64,000 nt of DNA from Streptomyces sp. AC555_RSS877 (lineage in GTDB: Bacteria; Actinomycetota; Actinomycetes; Streptomycetales; Streptomycetaceae). The stretch spans positions 212,094 to 276,093 of the forward strand of contig NZ_JAGMUK010000030.1 in the NCBI RefSeq assembly GCF_019049245.1, written 5' to 3'. Shown one piece after another: positions 1 to 8,871 of the stretch (within the stretch, counting starts at the first letter, position 1; each line of letters opens with the position of its first letter). Under the pieces are notes generated by a model. That model had not been told where the DNA came from. It was given only the letters and a program-made list of their open reading frames with translations, and did no database searches. The position numbers and the translations under genes were made by a program.

Positions 1-2537
1 AGGACCGGCAGAAGCAGGTCGAGTACGAGATGGACGTCATCATCCAGATGGGGTTCCCGGGCTACTTCCTCGTCGTCGCCGACTTCATCATGTGGGCCAA
101 GAACCAGGGCATCGCGGTCGGCCCCGGCCGAGGCTCCGCGGCCGGCTCGATCGTCGCGTACGCCATGGGCATCACCGACCTCGACCCGATCCCGCACGGC
201 CTGATCTTCGAGCGGTTCCTCAACCCCGAGCGCGTCTCCATGCCCGATGTCGACATCGACTTCGACGAGCGTCGGCGCGTCGAGGTGATCCGGTACGTGA
301 CCGAGAAGTACGGCGCCGACAAGGTCGCCATGATCGGCACCTACGGCAAGATCAAGGCGAAGAACGCCATCAAGGACTCCGCGCGCGTGCTGGGCTACCC
401 GTACGCGATGGGGGACCGCCTCACCAAGGCGATGCCGGCCGACGTCCTGGGCAAGGGCATCGACCTGAACGGCATCACCGACCCCTCGCACCCCCGCTAC
501 AGCGAGGCGGGCGAGATCCGGGCGATGTACGAGAACGAGCCGGACGTGAAGAAGGTCATCGACACCGCCAAGGGCGTCGAGGGCCTGGTCCGGCAGATGG
601 GTGTGCACGCGGCCGGCGTGATCATGTCCAGCGAACCCATCGTCGACCACGCCCCCATCTGGGTGCGGCACACCGACGGCGTGACCATCACCCAGTGGGA
701 CTACCCCCAGTGCGAGTCGCTGGGCCTGCTGAAGATGGACTTCCTGGGCCTGCGCAACCTCACGATCATGGACGACGCCATCAAGATGGTGAAGGCCAAC
801 AAGGGCGTCGACCTGGAGATGCTCGCCCTCCCGCTGGACGACCCCAAGACCTTCGAACTGCTCTGCCGCGGTGACACCCTCGGCGTCTTCCAGTTCGACG
901 GCGGCCCGATGCGCTCGCTGCTCCGCCAGATGCAGCCCGACAACTTCGAGGACATCTCCGCCGTCTCGGCCCTGTACCGGCCGGGCCCGATGGGCATGAA
1001 CTCGCACATCAACTACGCGGAGCGCAAGAACGGCCGCCAGGAGATCACGCCGATCCACAAGGAGCTGGAGGAGCCCCTGGAAGAGGTCCTGGCCGTCACC
1101 TACGGCCTGATCGTCTACCAGGAGCAGGTCCAGAAGGCCGCCCAGATCATCGCCGGGTACTCGCTCGGCGAGGCCGACATCCTCCGCCGGGTGATGGGCA
1201 AGAAGAAGCCCGACGAGCTGGCGAAGAACTTCGTCCTCTTCCAGGAGGGCGCCAAGAAGAAGGGGTACAGCGACGAGGCCATCCAGGCCCTGTGGGACGT
1301 GCTGGTCCCCTTCGCCGGATACGCGTTCAACAAGGCCCACTCGGCCGCGTACGGACTGGTCTCGTACTGGACGGCGTACCTGAAGGCGAACTACCCCGCC
1401 GAGTACATGGCCGCGCTGCTCACCTCGGTCAAGGACGACAAGGACAAGTCGGCCGTCTACCTCAACGAGTGTCGGCGCATGGGCATCAAGGTGCTTCCGC
1501 CGAACGTCAACGAGTCGATGTCCAACTTCGCCGCGCAGGGCGACGACGTGATCCTCTTCGGCCTCTCCGCGGTGCGCAACGTCGGTACGAACGTGGTCGA
1601 GTCGATCATCAAGAGCCGCAATGCCAAGGGCAAGTACGCGTCCTTCCCCGACTACCTCGACAAGGTCGAGGCGGTCGTCTGCAACAAGCGCACCACCGAA
1701 TCGCTGATCAAGGCGGGTGCCTTCGACAGCATGGGGCACACCCGCAAGGGCCTCACCGCGCACTTCGAGCCGATGATCGACAACGTGGTGGCGGTCAAGC
1801 GCAAGGAGGCCGAGGGCCAGTTCGACCTCTTCGGCGGCATGGGCGAGGAGGAGACGAGCGAGCCCGGCTTCGGGCTCGACGTGGAGTTCACGACCGACGA
1901 GTGGGACAAGGCCTATCTGCTCGCCCAGGAGCGGGAGATGCTCGGCCTGTACGTCTCCGACCACCCGCTCTTCGGCCTGGAGCACGTGCTGTCCGACAAG
2001 GCCGACGCGGGCATCGCCCAGCTCACCGGAGGTGAGCACTCCGACGGCGCGGTCGTCACCATCGGCGGCATCATCTCCGGCCTCCAGCGCAAGATGACCA
2101 AGCAGGGCAACGCCTGGGCCATCGCCACGGTCGAGGACCTGGCCGGCTCCATCGAGTGCATGTTCTTCCCGGCGACCTACCAGCTCGTGTCCACGCAACT
2201 CGTCGAGGACGCCGTGGTGTTCGTCAAGGGACGCCTGGACAAGCGGGAGGACGTGCCCCGGCTCGTCGCGATGGAGCTCCAGGTGCCGGACCTGTCGAAC
2301 GCGGGCACCAACGCGCCCGTGATCCTCACCATCCCGGCCACCCGGGTCACCCCGCCGATGGTCAGCCGGCTCGGCGAGATCCTCAGCCACCACAAGGGCG
2401 ACAGCGAGGTCCGGATCAAGCTCCAGGGCCCGCGCAAGACGACCGTGCTGCGCCTGGACCGGCACCGCGTGAAGCCGGATCCGGCACTCTTCGGCGACCT
2501 GAAGGTGCTGCTCGGTCCGTCCTGCCTGGCCGGTTGA
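1..2537 (+). CDS. dnaE: DNA polymerase III subunit alpha, 3' part
   Basis: C-terminal ~845 residues of the replicative polymerase; the frame is open from base 3, so the 5' end lies outside the window. The visible part starts just before the palm motif GPGRGSAAGS, followed by PDVDIDFDE with the catalytic aspartates. The fingers region includes YQEQVQ and AFNKAHSAAYG, and the C-terminal OB-fold contains the nucleic-acid-binding segment VVTIGGIISGLQRKMTKQG. The product elongates DNA as the catalytic subunit of the Pol III core. The gene ends at TGA and is followed by a strong hairpin. A bacterial DnaE1-type polymerase is very likely. Confidence 0.97.
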   Translation, partial: DRQKQVEYEMDVIIQMGFPGYFLVVADFIMWAKNQGIAVGPGRGSAAGSIVAYAMGITDLDPIPHGLIFERFLNPERVSMPDVDIDFDERRRVEVIRYVTEKYGADKVAMIGTYGKIKAKNAIKDSARVLGYPYAMGDRLTKAMPADVLGKGIDLNGITDPSHPRYSEAGEIRAMYENEPDVKKVIDTAKGVEGLVRQMGVHAAGVIMSSEPIVDHAPIWVRHTDGVTITQWDYPQCESLGLLKMDFLGLRNLTIMDDAIKMVKANKGVDLEMLALPLDDPKTFELLCRGDTLGVFQFDGGPMRSLLRQMQPDNFEDISAVSALYRPGPMGMNSHINYAERKNGRQEITPIHKELEEPLEEVLAVTYGLIVYQEQVQKAAQIIAGYSLGEADILRRVMGKKKPDELAKNFVLFQEGAKKKGYSDEAIQALWDVLVPFAGYAFNKAHSAAYGLVSYWTAYLKANYPAEYMAALLTSVKDDKDKSAVYLNECRRMGIKVLPPNVNESMSNFAAQGDDVILFGLSAVRNVGTNVVESIIKSRNAKGKYASFPDYLDKVEAVVCNKRTTESLIKAGAFDSMGHTRKGLTAHFEPMIDNVVAVKRKEAEGQFDLFGGMGEEETSEPGFGLDVEFTTDEWDKAYLLAQEREMLGLYVSDHPLFGLEHVLSDKADAGIAQLTGGEHSDGAVVTIGGIISGLQRKMTKQGNAWAIATVEDLAGSIECMFFPATYQLVSTQLVEDAVVFVKGRLDKREDVPRLVAMELQVPDLSNAGTNAPVILTIPATRVTPPMVSRLGEILSHHKGDSEVRIKLQGPRKTTVLRLDRHRVKPDPALFGDLKVLLGPSCLAG

Positions 2538-2567
2538 GCGGCTGACCGGCCGGGCAACTGACGTACG

Positions 2568-2601
2568 CGAGGGGCGCGCCCATGATCGGGTGCGCCCCTC
2601 G
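2568..2601 (+). terminator. Rho-independent-type hairpin after dnaE
   Basis: Arms CGAGGGGCGC and GCGCCCCTCG are perfect. The stem continues through a G-T pair and GCC/GGC to a 6-nt loop. It lies 30 bp after the dnaE stop and before the convergent small gene, so it may serve both. There is no long T tract, as is usual in Streptomyces. Confidence 0.75.
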
Positions 2602-2638
2602 GTGTGTGCCCGGGCTGCAACAGCCCGTGACATGAAGG

Positions 2639-2803
2639 TCAGTTGTGACCGAAGCGCTTCTCGCGGCTCTTGCGGGCCATGTCGCCGGGTGTCACCTGCG
2701 TGGCAGGTGACGGGCTCTGCGGCTCCACCGTGGGCTGCTGGACCGTCTGGTGACCACGCTCGGACGGCGACTGCTTACGTTCACGGTTCTTGTTCTTGGC
2801 CAT
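2639..2803 (-). CDS. Small basic hydrophilic protein, 54 aa
   Basis: Unknown function. The product begins MAKNKNRERKQSPSERG and ends ARKSREKRFGHN; it is rich in Lys, Arg, Gln and Ser, has no hydrophobic segment and looks disordered. The start at 2803 was chosen because AGGAGG sits a normal distance upstream on the reverse strand, whereas the longer open frame upstream has none. I recall similar small hydrophilic proteins in many Streptomyces genomes, but no role. It converges with dnaE. Confidence 0.7.
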   Translation of the reverse strand: MAKNKNRERKQSPSERGHQTVQQPTVEPQSPSPATQVTPGDMARKSREKRFGHN

Positions 2804-3025
2804 GGTGCTGCCTCCTGTGGGGGATCTAGGGGCCAGGGCCGGGACCAGATTCACATAGGCTGACAAGGAGCGCATGTCGGATAATTACCGTCTGTGACAG
2901 GGCTCGTCGGGGAGCGATACCTCGAAACGCCACGCCGAAGATCGAGTTCGGGCCGTTAACCCCCGCACGGTCGGGCAGACTCGAAGGAAGCCCGAAGCAA
3001 ACCTCCCGGAAAGAGGGTGGATCGC

Positions 3026-4243
3026 GTGGACCGCTGCATCGTCCTGGTGGACGCCGGGTATCTGCTGGGGGCCGCCGCCAGTCTCCTCGCCGGGGAGCCC
3101 TCGCGGTCCCGCATCACCGTCGACCACGCCGCCCTCATCCAGGGCCTGCGAGAACGCGCCGAGTCCGACACGGAACGGCCCCTGCTGCGCATCTACTGGT
3201 TCGACGGCGCCCCCGACCGCGTCCCGCAGCCCGAGCACCGCAGGCTGCGCGTGATGCCCCGGGTCACCGTCCGGCTCGGCGCCCTGACCCGCAGCGACGG
3301 ACGCTGGGCCCAGAAGGGCGTGGACGCCGCGATGCACGCCGAGCTGACCGAACTGGCCCGTAACCGTGCCTGCTCCGACGTCGTCCTGGTGACCGGCGAC
3401 GGGGATCTGTTGCCGGGCATGATGGCCGCCAAGGAGCACGGGGTCGCCGTACACCTGTGGGCCGTGCAGGCCGCCGACGGGGACTACAACCAGTCCGAGG
3501 ACCTGGTCGCCGAGGCCGACGAGAGGCGTGTGCTGGACCGTACGTGGATCACCAAGGCCGTACGCGCCAAGGACATCGGCGGGATCTGCGCGCCGGCGCC
3601 TGTGCCGCGGCCCGAGATCGCCGCGATCCTCTCCGCGCCGCTGCCCGAGTCCGGGCACGCCGCGCAGGCCGAGCGGCCCGTCGAGGAGGAGCACGCCCCG
3701 GCGGCCACCGTCTCGGAGAACGGGACGCAGGAGCGGGCCCCCGCGGCCAAGGGCGTGCCCACGCCGAAGGACCTGGCCGCGCTGCGCGCGCCCGGCCTGC
3801 AGCCCGCCCAGCCGCCGCCGACCGCGACCCTGCGCTGGTCCTCCGACAAAGGGTGGGTCGACCGGCCCGGCGGCGCGGCCGAGCCTCCCGAGGTCGCCTC
3901 GATGCCGACGCTCGCCCAGGTGACCACGGCGGAGCAGCGGTGGGCCGACCGGGAGGAGGACATCACGACCGTCGGCGGAGACCCGTTCGAGGTCGGGCAG
4001 GTGTTCGCGCGGCGCTGGATGGAGCGGCTCGGGGACCAGGTCCACCTGCAGAAACTGTCCGGGATGTACCCGCGGATCCCGCACCGGATCGACGGGGAGC
4101 TGCTGCGGTACGCGGCGCGCTTCGGGCTGCTCGCGCACAAGGACGACCAGATCGACGAGCACGACCGTTATGCGATCCGGGCCGGGTTCTGGCGGGAGAT
4201 CGACGTGCGGACGGCCGCCGAGCACGCGCCCGCGGGGGAGTGA
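3026..4243 (+). CDS. NYN (PIN-like) domain protein
   Basis: About 405 aa. The N-terminal ~170 residues form a NYN/PIN-like nuclease fold: CIVLVDAGYLL supplies the first acidic residue, KGVDAAMHAELTELA the middle, and DVVLVTGDGDLLPGM the last acidic cluster. NYN domains are predicted metal-dependent RNases. A Pro/Ala-rich linker (roughly 185-290) leads to a C-terminal domain with KLSGMYPRIPHRIDGELLRYA, which could be a small winged-helix RNA-binding module, though that is inference. GTG at 3026 is preferred over GTG at 3017 because AGAGG (3012-3016) is then 9 nt away. RNA processing is likely, but no substrate can be read from the context. Confidence 0.8.
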   Translation: MDRCIVLVDAGYLLGAAASLLAGEPSRSRITVDHAALIQGLRERAESDTERPLLRIYWFDGAPDRVPQPEHRRLRVMPRVTVRLGALTRSDGRWAQKGVDAAMHAELTELARNRACSDVVLVTGDGDLLPGMMAAKEHGVAVHLWAVQAADGDYNQSEDLVAEADERRVLDRTWITKAVRAKDIGGICAPAPVPRPEIAAILSAPLPESGHAAQAERPVEEEHAPAATVSENGTQERAPAAKGVPTPKDLAALRAPGLQPAQPPPTATLRWSSDKGWVDRPGGAAEPPEVASMPTLAQVTTAEQRWADREEDITTVGGDPFEVGQVFARRWMERLGDQVHLQKLSGMYPRIPHRIDGELLRYAARFGLLAHKDDQIDEHDRYAIRAGFWREIDVRTAAEHAPAGE

Positions 4244-4307
4244 GATCTTTACCGCGGTATGTGCCGTAAGGGGCCGACCCGGGAGCGGACCGGCGTCGCG
4301 GACCCCG

Positions 4308-4313
4308 TAGTCT
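4308..4313 (+). promoter_or_regulatory. -10 box of a leaderless ABC exporter mRNA
   Basis: TAGTCT lies 8 nt before the GTG at 4322, and no ribosome binding site lies between. This is the usual leaderless arrangement in actinobacteria. Confidence 0.5.
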
Positions 4314-4321
4314 CGTCCCTT

Positions 4322-5341
4322 GTGAGTACGCGCGCGGCACAGGCACTTCGGCACGGTGACGATGTCGTGTGCGCCGTGCGCGGGCTGACGAAGACCTATC
4401 CGGCGGCCCGGGGCCGGCGGGGCGTTCCGGCAACGCCCGAAGTGAGGGCCACCGACGACGTACGGCTGGAGATCAGGCGCGGCGAGATCTTCGGGCTCCT
4501 CGGGCCGAACGGCGCCGGGAAGACCACCCTCGTCCGGCAGCTGACCGGGCTGATGCGGCCCGACCGCGGCAGCGTCGAGATCCTCGGCCACGACATCGTG
4601 CGCCATCCCGAGCGGGCCTCGCGGATCCTCGCCTACCTCGGGCAGGAGTCCACCGCCCTCGACGACCTGACCGTCTCGCTCGCCGCCGAGACCACCGGAC
4701 GGCTGCGCGGGCTGGAGACGGCACAGGCGCGGGCCGAGCGGGACGCCGTACTCGAGGAGCTGGGGCTCACCCCGCTCGCCGGGCGGCCGCTCAGGAAACT
4801 CTCCGGCGGGCAGCGCCGGCTCGCCTGCTTCGCCGCGACGCTGGTCGGGGCGCGGCCGCTGCTCGTCCTCGACGAGCCCACCAGCGGCATGGACCCCGTG
4901 GCGCGGCGCGCGGTGTGGTCCGCCGTCGACCGGCGCCGGGCCGAGCACGGCACGACCGTGCTGCTGGTCACGCACAACGTCATCGAGGCCGAGACGGTCC
5001 TCGACCGGGTCGCCGTCCTCGACCGGGGACGGGTGATCGCCTGTGACACCCCCACCGGTCTCAAGGAGCAGGTCGCCGGCGAGGTGCGGGTCGACCTGGT
5101 GTGGCGCGAGTCCGCCCCGCTGCACGTCCCGGAGGTGGCCGCGCTGCGGGACCGGGCCGTGGAGTCCGGACGCCGCTGGACGCTGCGGCTCGCCCCCGAG
5201 GAGGCCCGTACGGTCGTCGCCACGGTCACCGGCGGGGCCGCGTTCGCCGCACTGGACGACTTCACGCTGACCACGCCGAGCCTGGAGGACGTGTACCTGG
5301 CGCTGGGCGGCGCCGCACGGCAGGGGCTGGTGAAGGTGTGA
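4322..5341 (+). CDS. ABC-2 type exporter, ATP-binding subunit
   Basis: 339 aa. Walker A GPNGAGKTT is near residues 61-69, the signature LSGGQRRL follows, and Walker B LLVLDEPTSG and the switch His (LLVTHNVIE) are intact, so the ATPase should be active. The C-terminal ~80 residues are a DrrA-like regulatory tail. It works with the membrane subunit encoded just downstream to export an unknown substrate, perhaps a drug or lipid. GTG at 4322 was chosen over an ATG at 4259 because a -10 box precedes it in leaderless spacing and homology begins soon after. A Pro/Arg-rich insertion (AARGRRGVPATPEVR) precedes Walker A. Confidence 0.92.
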   Translation: MSTRAAQALRHGDDVVCAVRGLTKTYPAARGRRGVPATPEVRATDDVRLEIRRGEIFGLLGPNGAGKTTLVRQLTGLMRPDRGSVEILGHDIVRHPERASRILAYLGQESTALDDLTVSLAAETTGRLRGLETAQARAERDAVLEELGLTPLAGRPLRKLSGGQRRLACFAATLVGARPLLVLDEPTSGMDPVARRAVWSAVDRRRAEHGTTVLLVTHNVIEAETVLDRVAVLDRGRVIACDTPTGLKEQVAGEVRVDLVWRESAPLHVPEVAALRDRAVESGRRWTLRLAPEEARTVVATVTGGAAFAALDDFTLTTPSLEDVYLALGGAARQGLVKV

Positions 5342-5423
5342 GCACGTTGAGTACACGAACCGCCGTATCCGTACCGGACGGGACGACTGCCGGAGTGAAA
5401 CCGAGTAAGGGGAGCCGCGCGAC

Positions 5424-6245
5424 GTGAGTGTCGTACCCGCCGAGGTTCTGCCGGGCAGCGTCCTGGCCGTGGAGGAGACGGTCCGGGAGGCGGCCGAGCT
5501 CGGACCGCGCGCACGGCTGTGGCCGGCGCTCGCGGCCGTGTACCGGGCACAGCTGTCCCGAGCGCGGGTGGCGCGGATCCCGCTGCTGTTCGTCGCGACC
5601 TTCCAGTCGATCGGGATCATGATCCTGATGCGGGGGGTCGTGGACGGCGGGGGCGAGGCACAGGCCGTGGTCGCCGGGTCGTCGGTGCTCGTCGTCGCCT
5701 TCGTCGCGCTCAACCTGCTCGCCCAGTACTTCGGCCAGCTGCGCGCCAGCGGCGGCCTCGACCACTACGCGACGCTCCCCGTGCCGCCGGCGGCGGTGGT
5801 GCTCGGGGCGGCGGGCGCGTACGCGTCCTTCACTGTGCCGGGGACCGTGGCCACCGCGGTCTTCGGATGCGTGCTGTTCGGACTGCCGCTCGCGAACCTG
5901 TGGGTGCTGCTGGCCGTCATCCCGCTCGCGGGCGCCGCGCTCGCCGGGCTCGGGGCCGCGCTCGGACTGCTCGCGCCGCGTCCGGAACTGGCCACACTGC
6001 TCGGACAGCTGGGCATGTCCGCGGCGCTGCTGCTCGGCGTCCTGCCCGCGGAACGGATGCCGGAGGCCGTGCGGTTCACGCGGGACCTGCTGCCGTCGAC
6101 GTACGGCGTCGAGGCCTTCGCCCGGACCTTCGAGCCGAACCCCGACTGGGCGTTCGTGCTCGGTGATCTCGCGGTGTGCGCCGGGGTCGGCGTGGTCTCG
6201 CTGGCCGTCGCCACCTGGGCCTACCGCCGGGCGGCCGTCCGATGA
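5424..6245 (+). CDS. ABC-2 type exporter, permease subunit
   Basis: 273 aa membrane protein with about six hydrophobic segments, including IPLLFVATFQSIGIMILM, VLVVAFVALNLLAQYF and a C-terminal GVGVVSLAVATWAY. It is the ABC-2 partner of the preceding ATPase and forms the membrane channel. GTG at 5424 has GGGGAG 9 nt upstream. An 82-nt gap separates the genes, but a 29-codon frame (5338-5427) bridges them: it overlaps the ATPase stop and ends across this start, so the two may be translationally coupled. The substrate is unknown. Confidence 0.88.
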   Translation: MSVVPAEVLPGSVLAVEETVREAAELGPRARLWPALAAVYRAQLSRARVARIPLLFVATFQSIGIMILMRGVVDGGGEAQAVVAGSSVLVVAFVALNLLAQYFGQLRASGGLDHYATLPVPPAAVVLGAAGAYASFTVPGTVATAVFGCVLFGLPLANLWVLLAVIPLAGAALAGLGAALGLLAPRPELATLLGQLGMSAALLLGVLPAERMPEAVRFTRDLLPSTYGVEAFARTFEPNPDWAFVLGDLAVCAGVGVVSLAVATWAYRRAAVR

Positions 6246-6279
6246 CGCACCGCACAGGCGGGCCTGGCACGATGTCAGA

Positions 6280-6984
6280 GTGACCGCACCGTTGACTCCT
6301 CCTCCGCCGCCCCACGAACACTCCTCGCACAGCGCGTGGCAGTCCGCGCCTCCCGGGTACGCGGCCCCCGCGCCGGACGCCCCGTACGGCGCGCACGGTT
6401 CGTACGGACAGGACGGTCCCGGGATGAAGACCGAGGTGCGGGAGGCCGCCGTCATCACGGTGGCGGTGGCGCTCGGCGGGGTCCTGTTCGGGGTGCTGTG
6501 GTGGTGGCTGGCGCCGCACGTGCCGCTGGTCGGCGGTCTGGACGAGCAGGGGAACTGGGTCGTCTTCCTCAAGGACACCGAGGGCGAACAGGCGATCGGT
6601 GTCGATGGAACGTTCACTCTGCTGGCGTCGGCCTTCGGCGCGGTGAGTGCGCTGGCCGTGTTCCTCGTGCGCAGGCGCGGTGGAGTGCCCTTGGTCGTGG
6701 CGCTCACCGTCGGCGGGCTGCTCGCGTCGCTGCTGGCCTGGCGGCTCGGGGTGTGGCTGGGGCCGACCCAGGACGTCATCGCGCACGCCAAGGACGCGGG
6801 CAAGGGCGTCACGTTCTCGGCGCCGCTGGAGCTGGGGGCGAAGGGGGCCTTGATGGCCTGGTCGCTGGCCGCACTGGTGGTGCATCTGGGGCTGACGGCA
6901 CTGTTCGGGCCCCGGGACCCGGATCCGTACGTCCACCAGCAGGGCCCGGTTCCGAAGGACGGCTACGGGACCCCGCAGGCGTGA
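6280..6984 (+). CDS. Conserved actinobacterial membrane protein (DUF2567-like)
   Basis: 234 aa. A Pro/His/Tyr-rich cytosolic N-terminus (1-50) is followed by four predicted membrane helices near 56-78, 112-131, 137-157 and 186-210. An external loop between the first two contains WVVFLKDTEGEQAIGVDG. GTG at 6280 was chosen because the protein then begins VTAPLTPPPPPHEH and the upstream sequence overlaps the permease gene. It resembles the DUF2567 family as I remember it; function unknown. It lies 34 bp after the exporter permease and may be co-transcribed. Confidence 0.75.
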   Translation: MTAPLTPPPPPHEHSSHSAWQSAPPGYAAPAPDAPYGAHGSYGQDGPGMKTEVREAAVITVAVALGGVLFGVLWWWLAPHVPLVGGLDEQGNWVVFLKDTEGEQAIGVDGTFTLLASAFGAVSALAVFLVRRRGGVPLVVALTVGGLLASLLAWRLGVWLGPTQDVIAHAKDAGKGVTFSAPLELGAKGALMAWSLAALVVHLGLTALFGPRDPDPYVHQQGPVPKDGYGTPQA

Positions 6985-7099
6985 CCGTCGACCAGGCGAA
7001 CCGCCTCCCGTGATGCGAGCGACCCCTCTTGGTGCGCCACTCGCGTTTGCGCGTGGGCTTCGACATGCCCCTCGTACTCAACCGAGCAACCGGCCCACG

Positions 7100-7585
7100 T
7101 CGAGGGCTCACGCCCGCCGAGGGTGTCTGGTCACGCGCGCCCGAGGGGCGAGGGGGCAGGCGTGCCCGCCCTCGGTTGACGGGGTGGCACGCCCGCCCTC
7201 GGGTTGAGGGTGGATGCAAGCCCTCGGGTCGAGGGGCCAGGCGCGCCCTCGGTTGACGGGGTGGCGCGCCGCAGGTCGAGGGGCCAGGCGCGCCCTCGGT
7301 TGACGGGGTGGCGCGCCGCAGGTCGAGGGGCCAGGCGCGCTCTCGGGTTGACGGGGTGGCGCGCCGCAGGTCGAGGGGCCAGGCGCGCTCTCGGGTTGAC
7401 GGGGTGGCGCGCCGCAGGTCGAGGGGCCAGGCGCGCCCTCGGGTTGAGGGTGGATGCAAGCCCTCGGGTTGAGGGGCGAGGCGCGCTCTCGGGTTGAGGG
7501 GGTGGCACGCCCGCAGGTCGAGGGGCCAGGCGCGCCCTCGGGTTGAGGGGGCACGCCCGCCCGCAGGTCGAGGGGTCACGCACGC
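7100..7585. repeat. Degenerate GC-rich minisatellite between two genes
   Basis: Fills the ~590-bp gap between the membrane protein gene and ybaK. The core is a near-perfect 47-48-bp tandem repeat whose CAGGTCGAG marker starts at 7272, 7319, 7367 and 7415. More diverged copies have the marker at 7514 and 7564, with partial units before 7272. Each unit pairs CGAGGG with CCCTCG across about 10 nt, so each could form a hairpin. Subunits such as CTCGGGTTGAGGG also recur alone. Long open frames through it exist only because the period is divisible by three. I see no gene here; 6985-7100 shows nothing clear. Confidence 0.85.
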
Positions 7586-8079
7586 CCGATGGGGGCCGTC
7601 ACCGCTTCGGTGAGTTTGGTCAGGTCGTCGGGGGAGAGTTCGACCTCCAGGCCGCGGCGGCCTGCCGAGACGCAGATCGTCGGGTGGGCGGAGGCCGACT
7701 CGTCCAGGACCGTGGCGAGCTTCTTGCGCTGGCCGAGCGGGGAGATGCCGCCGCGGACATAGCCGGTGGTGCGTTCCGCGAGTGCCGGGTCGGCCATCGT
7801 GGCGCGCTTGCCGCCGACCGCCGCCGCCAGTGCCTTGAGGTCCAGCTGGCCGGCCACCGGAACGACGGCGACGGTCAGGGTGCCGTCGACGTCCGCGACC
7901 AGGGTCTTGAAGACCCGCTCCGGGGAGACGCCCATCGCCTCGGCCGCCTCCTCGCCGTAGGACGGGTGGGCGGGGTCGTGGTCGTAGGAGTGGACCGTGT
8001 ACGGCACTCCCGCGGCCGTCAGGGCCACCGTCGCGGGCGTGCCGCCCGCCTGCTGCTGCTTCTTCGACTTCTTCGCCAT
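7576..8079 (-). CDS. ybaK: Cys-tRNA(Pro) deacylase, YbaK/EbsC family
   Basis: 167 aa, the usual YbaK length. Key segments are PYTVHSYDHDP, the lysine-bearing SPERVFKTLVADVDG and the Gly-rich GYVRGGISPLGQRKKLATVLDE typical of the YbaK fold. The family hydrolyses Cys mischarged onto tRNA-Pro, a trans-editing step for prolyl-tRNA synthetase. The lysine-rich start MAKKSKKQQQ is common in Streptomyces copies. Its 3' end reaches into the minisatellite, which supplies the sequence just after the stop. Confidence 0.92.
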   Translation of the reverse strand: MAKKSKKQQQAGGTPATVALTAAGVPYTVHSYDHDPAHPSYGEEAAEAMGVSPERVFKTLVADVDGTLTVAVVPVAGQLDLKALAAAVGGKRATMADPALAERTTGYVRGGISPLGQRKKLATVLDESASAHPTICVSAGRRGLEVELSPDDLTKLTEAVTAPIGRA

Positions 8080-8116
8080 CGCGGCCTGATTCCGCCTGTT
8101 CCCCAGAGGTCGTACG

Positions 8117-8857
8117 TCAGTTGAGACTCGTCGGGCCGCGCGTCAGTTCCGCCGCGGGCAACGACGGCAGATTACGGATGATCGCCGTCTCCGCGCGCAG
8201 GAGTCTCAGTTCGTCGCGCAGCCGGGACGCGGTGTCCGGGGCCTGGAGCAGGCGCTGCTTGGTCGGGACGTCCAGCATCATCGCGGCGGCCACCAGGTAG
8301 GAGACCACCGACGGTTCGTCCGGCAGGTCGGCGCCGGTGGACAGGGAGCGCTCGCGCGCGCCGGCCAGGCGCTTCTGGTACTGGCGGAAGGCCCGCAGCA
8401 CGCCCTCCGCCAGCGCCCCCGCCTCCTCGCCCGGGTCCTCGGGCAGCTCCTCCAGCTCCGCCGTGAGGAACGGGCCCGACGCGTCGACCGACAGCAGCCG
8501 CACCCGGGTGGTGCCCGTCGCCAGTACCTCGAAGGTGCCGTCGGCCCCCTCCCGGATGGTCGCGGCGTCCGCGATGCAGCCGAACCCGTGGAACGCCTTG
8601 ACCGGGTCGTCGCCGAAGCCGGCCCCGGCACCGTGCTCGGTCACGGCCGTCCGGTCCGGCATGCCGGGTGCGGTCGCTGCCACCTCGTGGCCGTCGCGGA
8701 TCGCCACCACGGCGAACCGGCGGGGTTCGTCCTCGGGCGTCTTCACCAACTCGCGCATCATGGCGCGATAGCGCTCCTCGAAAATGTTCAGTGGCAGCAC
8801 GAGCCCCGGGAACAGCACGGAGTTCAGGGGGAAGAGCGGAAGCCGGACGGTGGTCAC
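8117..8857 (-). CDS. Lon-substrate-binding (LON_substr_bdg) domain protein
   Basis: 246 aa consisting of a stand-alone Lon N-terminal domain: it opens with LPLFPLNSVLFPGLVLPLNIFEERY and continues with GFGCIADAATI and VRLLSVDASGPFLTAELEEL. It has no AAA+ or protease domain. Such proteins are widespread in actinobacteria and are thought to act as substrate-recognition or adaptor proteins; the partner is unknown. GTG at 8857 follows a TAGGCT -10 box by 8 nt, so the mRNA is probably leaderless. Confidence 0.88.
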   Translation of the reverse strand: MTTVRLPLFPLNSVLFPGLVLPLNIFEERYRAMMRELVKTPEDEPRRFAVVAIRDGHEVAATAPGMPDRTAVTEHGAGAGFGDDPVKAFHGFGCIADAATIREGADGTFEVLATGTTRVRLLSVDASGPFLTAELEELPEDPGEEAGALAEGVLRAFRQYQKRLAGARERSLSTGADLPDEPSVVSYLVAAAMMLDVPTKQRLLQAPDTASRLRDELRLLRAETAIIRNLPSLPAAELTRGPTSLN

Positions 8858-8865
8858 GACGCAAA

Positions 8866-8871
8866 AGCCTA
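8866..8871 (-). promoter_or_regulatory. -10 box, leaderless LON-domain gene
   Basis: On the reverse strand TAGGCT ends 8 nt before the GTG at 8857. It overlaps the TAG stop codon (8869-8871) of the upstream gene, so the promoter sits inside the end of that gene. Confidence 0.5.

Noticed and set aside
2885..5713. Reverse-strand open frame of about 940 codons opposite the NYN and ABC genes
   Set aside because: Pro/Arg/Gly-rich shadow of genes with clear motifs on the + strand.
7100..7585. Possible CRISPR array or repeat protein in the 48-bp repeats
   Set aside because: There are no unique spacers between units, no cas genes, and translated frames are only simple Pro/Arg repeats in every frame.
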